A stretch of 15,222 nt of DNA, from NCBI GenBank assembly GCA_010092775.1, contig JAADYZ010000454.1:1-15222 (forward strand). Reading direction: 5' to 3'. Source of the stretch: Chloroflexota bacterium (lineage in GTDB: Bacteria > Chloroflexota > Anaerolineae > Aggregatilineales > UBA3940). The notes below the pieces were generated by a model. The model worked only from the letters and a program-made list of their open reading frames with translations. It did no database searches and was not told where the DNA came from. Below, piece by piece: positions 5,887 to 11,947 of this stretch. Every line of letters starts with the position of its first letter. The stretch's first letter is position 1. The translations under genes and the position numbers were made by a program.

Positions 5887-6834
5887 TTAGGTCAATTCAA
5901 TGCGCGGATTGAGGGCGATGTAAGCCAAATCTGCTAGAACATTGGCGACTAGGATCACGAAGACGGTCACCATCACAATAGCTTGGACCAGTGGGAGGTC
6001 TCGATTGTCGATCCCAAAGATCAACAGACGGCCTAATCCTGGATAATTGAACACAGTCTCGACCACGACCAAGCCGCTGACCAACCAGCCGGTACTGGTA
6101 GCAATCACGGTGATCGTGGGAATCAAGGCGTTGCGCAAGACATGCCGGACGATCACCGTAGGGTAGGGTATACCCTTCAGGACTGCTGTGTTGACGTAAT
6201 CCTTCTTCAGTTCTTCAATGATGCCAGCCCGAACGAGGCGCACGATGTAAGCGATCAGCACCAGTGTGGCTGTGACGGCGGGCAGCCACAAGGCGGGCAG
6301 TGCCTCAAAGAAGGGCGTATCGACGCGGACCGCCGAACTGGGTGGAAACAAGCCAGTACCGAGTGCTACCACGTTGATCAGGAACAAGCCGGTGACAAAT
6401 TCCGGCAGGCTGACGACCGAAAGGGACAGAATCGATATGATGTTGTCGAGTGGTTTGCCTTCGTTCAAACCGGCGATCACGCCCAAGGTCACCGAGAGTG
6501 GCACGGCAATCAGCAGGGTGAGCAGGGCCAACCGAGCGGTGTTAGCCAGCCGCCGCCCGATTACCTCTCGGATGGGCTGGCGTGGGCTGGTGAAGGTCAT
6601 ACCCCAATCGCCAGTGAGGTAGCCACCGACCCAGTTGAGGTATTGCAGGGGCAGGGGTTGGTCCAGCCCGAGTTCTTCCCGCACTTCCACCAATTGAGCT
6701 TCTGATGCGTTTCGCCCCAGGATGGTGCGTGCGACGTCGCCGGGCAACACATTGGTCAAGGTGAAGATCAGCAAGGACGTGAACAAGAGCGTCACAACGA
6801 AAAAGATCAGACGGCGAGTCAGGAAGCGCCACAT
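5887..6834 (-). CDS. OppB/DppB-like permease of the peptide-type ABC importer
   Basis: The 315-residue inner-membrane protein has about six transmembrane segments. It begins with the typical short N-terminal helix (MWRFLTRRLIFFVVTLLFTSLLIF) and the N-terminal loop with DVARTILG. The cytoplasmic coupling loop reads EELKKDYVNTAVLKGIPYPTVIVRHVLRNALIP, the usual ATPase-contacting motif of binding-protein-dependent permeases. It forms the channel with the OppC-like partner. An in-frame ATG lies 63 bp further upstream at 6897. The start at 6834 is chosen because GGAGGG lies nine bases before it, it overlaps the ATPase stop as TAATG, and it gives the normal family length. It is last in the operon, whereas dppB usually comes directly after the binding-protein gene. 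Confidence 0.9.
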   Translation of the reverse strand: MWRFLTRRLIFFVVTLLFTSLLIFTLTNVLPGDVARTILGRNASEAQLVEVREELGLDQPLPLQYLNWVGGYLTGDWGMTFTSPRQPIREVIGRRLANTARLALLTLLIAVPLSVTLGVIAGLNEGKPLDNIISILSLSVVSLPEFVTGLFLINVVALGTGLFPPSSAVRVDTPFFEALPALWLPAVTATLVLIAYIVRLVRAGIIEELKKDYVNTAVLKGIPYPTVIVRHVLRNALIPTITVIATSTGWLVSGLVVVETVFNYPGLGRLLIFGIDNRDLPLVQAIVMVTVFVILVANVLADLAYIALNPRIELT

Positions 6835-8960
6835 TAGTCGGTTCCCTCCAGCCCGTTTCGAGCGGTATTCACGATAGTGTCGCTTGCCAGCATCCAATCC
6901 TGAATCTCAACCAGCTCGTCCAGCGGAATGTGGCAGCGGATCGCGTGGCCCTCATCATCCTCGCGCCAGGGTGGTATCTCATCTTCGCAGATCGCCCCGA
7001 TCTTATGGGGGCAGCGCGTATGGAAGCGGCAGCCAGTCGGTAGATTGCGGGCGCTGGGAATGTTGTCGCTAATGCGGATGCGCTCAGTTTGGCGAGTGGG
7101 GTCGGCCACCGGGATCGATGAGACCAGCGCCTCTGTGTAGGGATGAAGCGGCGGCTTAAATAGGTCTTGCGCGTAACCCACCTCGAATAACTGGCCCAGA
7201 TACATCACCGCAATGTAATCAGCGAGATAGGCCACAACCGCCAGGTCGTGCGAGATGAAGATATAGGCCGTATCGTTTTCCTCTTGTAGTTCAGCCAATA
7301 GGTTGAGGACCACCGCCTGCACCGACACGTCCAAGGCCGACACTGCTTCATCGGCGATGATCAGCTCTGGATTAGAGGCAAAGGCCCGCGCGATGGCCAC
7401 CCGCTGTTTTTCTCCGCCGCTCAGCTCATCAGGATAGCGGCGGGCGTACGCTGGTTGCAAGCGGACTGCCTTGAGTAGACGCGCCACCTCTTGATCAGCT
7501 TGGCCACGGTTGAGGCCGGCCAGCTTCATCAATGGGCGGCGGATCGCCTGGCCGACGGTCAGATAAGGATTAAGCGAATTCTGCGGATTCTGGAAGATCA
7601 TCTGAATCTGGGCGAGCTGCTCCTTAGAGCGATCTGCCAAACTCGCGCTGACCTCAACCCCCATCAACTCGACGCTGCCGGAGTCGCGCTCATTCAACCC
7701 GATGACCACTCGAGACAGGGATGACTTTCCTGAGCCTGATTCACCGACCAGGCCATAGGTGCGACCGCGCACCACGCTCAGATTGATTCCATCGACCGCC
7801 CGCACACGTGGACGCTCTTTGCCGCTGAGCAGTTCCTGCAAGTTGCGATTGAGAGGGAAGTGCTTGGTCAGGTTGTTAATGCGCAGCAGGCTGCTACGAG
7901 CCTGTTGGAGGTTCTCTTCTACAAGTGCTTCATCGGCGCTGGCCGGATACAGGTCGTCATCCAGCTCACCTGCGGCGATTTCTGGCCAGCGATGGCAGCG
8001 GACCCTGTGGCCTGCGGCTGGCTCGTCCAGCTCTGGATGCTCAGTGAAACAGCGATCAAGCGCAATGGGGCAGCGCGGCGCATAGACACAGCCACGGGGT
8101 AGGTCACCGGGTGAAGGCGGCCGTCCCGCGATGCTGGCCAGACGGCTGTCGCGCTTGGTCTGGCCTGGTGTCACCACACTGTTTAGCAGTCCGATGGTGT
8201 AGGGATGCAGTGGCTTGGCGAAGAGCGTCGGGGTCGGGGCGCTCTCCATAATCTCGCCGCCGTATAGCACGGTAACTGCATCGGCCACCTGGGCAATGAC
8301 GCCCAGGTTGTGTGAGACGTAGATCGCCCCGGCCTGCTCTTGATGGATCAGATTGTTGATCAGGTCGAGGATGACGGCCTCGGTCGTCACGTCGAGGGCA
8401 GTGGTCGGTTCGTCGAGAACAATCAATTCTGGCGAGGTCAGCATGGCTAGGGCCACCACCACGCGCTGCTGCTGCCCACCACTCAATTCATGCGGAAAGC
8501 GCTGAAGGAGCCCTTTCGGGTCGGGCAGGTTGACGCGGCGCAGCCCTTCTTCCACCTGGCTTAGGGCCTCGCTGCGCTCCATGTTGCGATGACGCAGCAG
8601 GACCTCGGCTAGCTGCCGGCCAATGCGCAGCGAGGGATTCAAGGCTGCCCCTGGGTTCTGCGGCACCAAGGTCAGGCGGCTGCCCCAAATCGCAGCCATC
8701 TGGCTTCGATTGGTTTCGGTCAGCTCCTGCCCCATGAAGTTGATGTAGCTGCCCGTTTCAATGCGCCCATTGACGGGAAGATAATTGATCACGCCGCGCG
8801 CGACCGTTGACTTGCCGGAGCCGGACTCACCCACCAGTCCGACAATCTGACCGGGTTGGACCGTCACATGAAAATCACGGATCGTGTTGATCCATTTGTT
8901 GTTGACTTTGTAGCTGATGCCCAGGTCTCTGACCATGAGCACCGCATCTTGCTGCGTCAT
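6834..8960 (-). CDS. fused double ATPase of the peptide-type ABC importer (DppD-DppF-like)
   Basis: The 708-residue protein is two ABC ATPases in one chain. The N-terminal half has Walker A GESGSGKS (44-51), signature LSGGQ (159-163), Walker B LIVLDEP (179-185) and SHN (216-218). The C-terminal half has Walker A GESGSGKS (406-413), signature LSGGE (513-517), Walker B LIIADEA (533-539, Ala replacing the usual Pro) and SHD (570-572). Each half ends in an oligopeptide/dipeptide C-terminal region with four cysteines (291, 297, 304, 322 and 644, 650, 658, 676) in a CX5CX6-7CX17C pattern. In some family members such cysteines bind a 4Fe-4S cluster. All catalytic motifs are intact in both halves. 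It powers import through the OppB/OppC-like pair. AGGA ten bases upstream supports the start. It follows the OppC-like gene by 12 bp and overlaps the OppB-like start by one base. Confidence 0.95.
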   Translation of the reverse strand: MTQQDAVLMVRDLGISYKVNNKWINTIRDFHVTVQPGQIVGLVGESGSGKSTVARGVINYLPVNGRIETGSYINFMGQELTETNRSQMAAIWGSRLTLVPQNPGAALNPSLRIGRQLAEVLLRHRNMERSEALSQVEEGLRRVNLPDPKGLLQRFPHELSGGQQQRVVVALAMLTSPELIVLDEPTTALDVTTEAVILDLINNLIHQEQAGAIYVSHNLGVIAQVADAVTVLYGGEIMESAPTPTLFAKPLHPYTIGLLNSVVTPGQTKRDSRLASIAGRPPSPGDLPRGCVYAPRCPIALDRCFTEHPELDEPAAGHRVRCHRWPEIAAGELDDDLYPASADEALVEENLQQARSSLLRINNLTKHFPLNRNLQELLSGKERPRVRAVDGINLSVVRGRTYGLVGESGSGKSSLSRVVIGLNERDSGSVELMGVEVSASLADRSKEQLAQIQMIFQNPQNSLNPYLTVGQAIRRPLMKLAGLNRGQADQEVARLLKAVRLQPAYARRYPDELSGGEKQRVAIARAFASNPELIIADEAVSALDVSVQAVVLNLLAELQEENDTAYIFISHDLAVVAYLADYIAVMYLGQLFEVGYAQDLFKPPLHPYTEALVSSIPVADPTRQTERIRISDNIPSARNLPTGCRFHTRCPHKIGAICEDEIPPWREDDEGHAIRCHIPLDELVEIQDWMLASDTIVNTARNGLEGTD

Positions 8961-8972
8961 AGGGTGCTGATC

Positions 8973-9926
8973 CTATTCGCTTTTTTGCACAATGTTCTTG
9001 ATGCCGTCTGACATCAGATTGACGCCGATGACCAGTAGTGAAATGGCAATCGCCGGGTAGGTGAGCGCCCAGGGTGCTAGTTGAAAGCGCCCGCCGCTGG
9101 ATTCACTGACCATCAAGCCCCAATCGGGGGTGGGCGGACGTGCCCCAACACCCAGGAATCCGAGCGCGGCCACCAGAAAGATCGCGTATGAAAAGCGCAG
9201 CGATGCCTCAACCACCAGCGCCGGAACCACTGACGGGAAAATCTCACGGAACAGAATGTAGGGTACCGTCTCGCCACGAATCCGGGCCGCCTGCACAAAC
9301 TCTAGTGTCTTGATCTCCAATGTGCTGCCACGTACTACCCGCGCCACAATCGGAGCGTAGACAGCCGCAATGACCAGCAAGACGCTGTTATCGAGCAGGA
9401 AACGCTGGGTCGGTGTCGGGTCAATGACGGCGCCACGCACCACGCCCAGGGCCACCAGGGCGATCAGCAGGGCAGGCAAAGCCAAGAAGGCATCGATCAA
9501 GCGGCTGACTACTTCATCTAGCCAGCCGCCTTGATAGCCAATTAACAATCCAACTGCGGTGCCAATTCCAACAGCAACCAAGGTGCCCAAGCCTGCATTA
9601 ACGAATATGCTGGATGTACCCAAAATGACGCGGCTAAGGATATCGCGCCCGAGGAAGTCGGTGCCCAATGGATAATCAGCGGTGCCCGGAGCGACGGCGG
9701 TCGGGTGACTCTGGTCGTTTTCACCGTAGGGGGCAATCGCGCTGCCGAATAATGCGAGGATCAGAAAGAAGATCACGATCAAGGTGCCAATGGCTGCGCT
9801 CGGTTGAGCGAACAACTGGCGGATGAAGCGCGCAATGGCGCGTAGGCGACGCCTGACGACAACTTGCCAATCAGCTTGCGCCGCAGGGCCCGAAGCAGAC
9901 TTTAGCGGTGAGTTTGCATTAGCCAT
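8973..9926 (-). CDS. OppC/DppC-like permease of the peptide-type ABC importer
   Basis: This 317-residue inner-membrane protein starts with a cytoplasmic basic stretch and then a first membrane helix (IGTLIVIFFLILALFGSAIAPYG). Next come the family hallmarks PLGTDFLGRDILSRVILG and, after four more helices, the coupling loop EFVQAARIRGETVPYILFREIFPSVVP. The C-terminal helix ends in LMSDGIKNIVQ. It pairs with the OppB-like protein to form the translocation path. AAAAGG seven bases before the ATG at 9926 supports the start. An extended -10 promoter candidate lies about 50 bp upstream, so this gene probably begins its own transcription unit downstream of the binding-protein gene. An extra loop (VIDPTPTQRFLLDNS) between helices is of unknown meaning. 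Confidence 0.93.
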   Translation of the reverse strand: MANANSPLKSASGPAAQADWQVVVRRRLRAIARFIRQLFAQPSAAIGTLIVIFFLILALFGSAIAPYGENDQSHPTAVAPGTADYPLGTDFLGRDILSRVILGTSSIFVNAGLGTLVAVGIGTAVGLLIGYQGGWLDEVVSRLIDAFLALPALLIALVALGVVRGAVIDPTPTQRFLLDNSVLLVIAAVYAPIVARVVRGSTLEIKTLEFVQAARIRGETVPYILFREIFPSVVPALVVEASLRFSYAIFLVAALGFLGVGARPPTPDWGLMVSESSGGRFQLAPWALTYPAIAISLLVIGVNLMSDGIKNIVQKSE

Positions 9927-9973
9927 GTGTGAGCCTTTTCGGCGATGTTCCTCAATCGAAACAGCCCGCTGGG

Positions 9974-9982
9974 ATTATAGCA
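9974..9982 (-). promoter_or_regulatory. extended -10 promoter candidate of the permease-ATPase genes
   Basis: On the minus strand TGCTATAAT is a perfect extended -10 element (TGnTATAAT). The start point would be near 9967, giving a leader of about 40 bases before the OppC-like gene. No good -35 sits 17 bases upstream (GCCCTC there), but an extended -10 can work without one. It lies between the SBP gene's stem-loop and the permease gene. Confidence 0.55.
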
Positions 9983-10008
9983 TGACCCTGGTTGACGAGG
10001 GCCAAACG

Positions 10009-10038
10009 CAAGGGGACCCACCCGAGTGAGTCCCCTTG
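10009..10038 (-). terminator. GC-rich stem-loop after the solute-binding protein gene
   Basis: CAAGGGGAC (10009-10017) and GTCCCCTTG (10030-10038) are perfect 9-bp repeats. Inside, after one mismatch, CAC (10019-10021) pairs with GTG (10026-10028), leaving a 4-base loop. It starts 11 bases after the SBP stop. The RNA continues CGTTTGG, not a proper U-tract. It is therefore either a leaky terminator or an mRNA-stabilising structure of the kind known after binding-protein genes in importer operons. Confidence 0.55.
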
Positions 10039-10049
10039 AAAACGAACAC

Positions 10050-11663
10050 CTAGCTGATGCTGGCGGTGTTCAAATTGGTGCGCCCAGCAAAGGGATGCAC
10101 ATTCACACCGCTAACGCGATCGGAAAACACGCCAAACTGTGCAAAGAAGTAAGGGATGATCACCGGGCCGCGCTCGATCAGAATGCGCTGGATCTCACGA
10201 TAGGCTGCGACGCGTTCATCTGGATTGACGGAAGAGCCGGCGATGTCAATCTGCTCGTCCAGTTCAGCATCGCTGAAGTGCGCCTCATTCCAGATGGCGT
10301 CAGTCTTATAGGCTACGTCCAGGTAGAACTGCGGGATCGGACGTGACCCCCAGGGTGTAATGCCCAGATCGACCTCCAGCCAGCCGTTGTCGCCGTAGTA
10401 GACGGCTTCTTCTTGCGGTTCGATGGTGATGTTGATCCCCGCTTCCGCCCATTGGGCGGCCAGGACTTCAGCCAGGGCCACACGGTCGGCCAGGTTGGGC
10501 ACGAAGAGGGTCATGTCAAGGCCATCTTCATAACCGGCCTCGGCCAACAAAGCGCGAGCGCCTTCTGGATCGTGCTCTGGAAGCTCAAAGTCCTCCGTGT
10601 AGTAAGCGCCGTAAAGCGGTCCAACCGGGGTGTCGCGACCTTGCGCACCGAAACCAAGCTGCACACGCTCAAAAATGGTGGCACGGTCGGTGGCCATCTT
10701 GAAGGCCATGCGCACCCGCTCATCGTTGCCCGGTTCGCGATCTGCGCGCAAGCGTACCAGGTCATGGCCGTTGGTGGCGATGTTGACGTTGGTGAAACCC
10801 TCATCGGCAAAGCCTAGGAAGGTGGCGTTGTCCATACGTAGGAGAACATCGATTTGGCCGCCGCGAAGCGCGTTGGCGGCAGCAGTGGCATCACCGAAGA
10901 AGACCAGTTCAAGCTGATCAATTGCGGGAGCGCCACCCCAATAATCGCCATTGGCTTCTAGCGTGGCACGATCTTCCGGGTTGAACTCCACCAGGCGGAA
11001 GGGGCCAGTCCCATTGAAGTCGCTGCCGATGTTCTCAGCATTTTGCTTCAAGATGACGGCGCGGTTGTCGCTCAGGTTGAAGAGGAAGTCGGGTGTGGTG
11101 GCATTCAGAGTAAAGACGATCTGATTACCGTCGCCTGCCGCAACACCTTCAACAGCGCTGAAGAGATCGCTGGTGGCGGCCTCTGGGTCTCGTAGCCGTT
11201 CTATGGTCCATAGAATGTCGTCGAGCGTCAGCGGATCACCATCGTGCCAGGTGGCACCCTCGACAATGTTAAGGGTGTAGGTGAGTCCGTCGTCGCTGAC
11301 CTCCCAGCTTTCAGCCAGTCGAGGCACCAATGTGGCTTGATCATCCGTATCGATCAAGTAATCGTAAATGGCGTTTAACAAGTTAATCTCTACGTCGGCA
11401 GACGCAGTAATGGGGTCGAGGTTGGCTGGTGCGCCGCCCCAACCCACAAGCAAGGTCGTTGCCTCGCCGCTGGAAGCGCCGTCCTCTTGAGCGCTGCTGT
11501 CCTCAGACGACTCGTCTTGAGTGTCGTCGCCGGCTGGCGCCGCAGCACCCGGAGCACAGGCAATGAGTGTGGTGCCGGCTGCACCAGCAGCGGCAACCTT
11601 GAAGAAGCGGCGGCGCGTTACAGTTGGCCGCTCGGATTGAGCTGCAAGAGTGCGATTTTTCAT
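10050..11663 (-). CDS. family 5 solute-binding lipoprotein, Tat-exported (peptide-type ABC importer)
   Basis: The 537-residue protein has a twin-arginine signal (TRRRFFK, residues 16-22) followed by an Ala/Gly hydrophobic stretch and the lipobox LIAC (Cys36). It should be exported folded and lipid-anchored outside the membrane. An acidic Ser/Glu/Asp linker (about 45-66) leads to the SBP_bac_5 domain (PF00496). Recognisable parts are NLDPITASADVEINLLNAIYD, LVPRLAESWEVSDDGLTYTLNI, ATWHDGDPLTLDDILWTIERL, and VRMAFKMATDRATIFE. The domain is full length. Family members bind di- or oligopeptides, but also sugars, metals or opines, so the ligand is open. AGGAG lies about 12 bases upstream of the ATG, a little far. 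It is first in the importer cluster and is separated from the permease genes by a stem-loop and a promoter. Confidence 0.93.
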   Translation of the reverse strand: MKNRTLAAQSERPTVTRRRFFKVAAAGAAGTTLIACAPGAAAPAGDDTQDESSEDSSAQEDGASSGEATTLLVGWGGAPANLDPITASADVEINLLNAIYDYLIDTDDQATLVPRLAESWEVSDDGLTYTLNIVEGATWHDGDPLTLDDILWTIERLRDPEAATSDLFSAVEGVAAGDGNQIVFTLNATTPDFLFNLSDNRAVILKQNAENIGSDFNGTGPFRLVEFNPEDRATLEANGDYWGGAPAIDQLELVFFGDATAAANALRGGQIDVLLRMDNATFLGFADEGFTNVNIATNGHDLVRLRADREPGNDERVRMAFKMATDRATIFERVQLGFGAQGRDTPVGPLYGAYYTEDFELPEHDPEGARALLAEAGYEDGLDMTLFVPNLADRVALAEVLAAQWAEAGINITIEPQEEAVYYGDNGWLEVDLGITPWGSRPIPQFYLDVAYKTDAIWNEAHFSDAELDEQIDIAGSSVNPDERVAAYREIQRILIERGPVIIPYFFAQFGVFSDRVSGVNVHPFAGRTNLNTASIS

Positions 11664-11791
11664 CGGTTTTGTTTTCTCCTGTTGTCTTGCAGATGAAGTG
11701 CGGGTGGTCGCTATCTGACCTAATCACAGTGACGCAATAAGCATTCATCACCTTACATCACTTGACCCGGCCAGGCAGTGAACTTCAGAAG

Positions 11792-11820
11792 ATTGTAGCG
11801 GTCGATCAATTGTTCTGCAA
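11792..11820 (-). promoter_or_regulatory. promoter candidate of the solute-binding protein gene
   Basis: On the minus strand TTGCAG (11820-11815), a 17-base spacer and TACAAT (11797-11792, five of six -10 matches). The start point would be near 11785, giving a leader of about 120 bases with no obvious riboswitch. This lies in the 270-bp divergent gap between the SBP and glycosyltransferase genes. I found no convincing plus-strand promoter in that gap. Confidence 0.5.
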
Positions 11821-11890
11821 AAGTATTTTTACACGTAGGGTCAGGGATTGTTGAAGATTGTGTTGGCTCGCTACTGCTCTAAGGAGCCAA

Positions 11891-11947
11891 ATGCAGCTAG
11901 ACAAAGCCTCAAGGCTACGCTACCCTCATCGCCATGATGGAGCTTGA
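11891..11947 (+). CDS. possible 18-residue upstream peptide overlapping the glycosyltransferase start
   Basis: ATG at 11891 is preceded by AAGGAG (11881-11886), the best ribosome site in the region, although only four bases away. The frame encodes MQLDKASRLRYPHRHDGA and stops at 11945-11947, just past the two possible glycosyltransferase starts (11934 and 11937), which have no clear ribosome site of their own. This could couple translation of the large gene to a short leader. It is rich in basic residues and shows no attenuator-like codon run. The evidence is only the ribosome site and the overlap. Confidence 0.3.
   Translation: MQLDKASRLRYPHRHDGA

Noticed and set aside
6142..6705. A 187-codon plus-strand open frame
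   Set aside because: It is antisense to the OppB-like permease, rich in Gln/Gly/Asp as expected from a membrane gene read backwards, and resembles no family.
6835..6897. A 21-residue N-terminal extension of the OppB-like permease
   Set aside because: It lies within the ATPase coding end, lacks a ribosome site and gives a polar head atypical of the family. The ATG at 6834 has GGAGGG and a TAATG junction.
7344..7364. Walker B of the second ATPase half reads DEA instead of DEP, suggesting a dead site
   Set aside because: The catalytic Glu, Walker A, signature and switch His are intact. The Pro is not catalytic, so inactivity is not supported.
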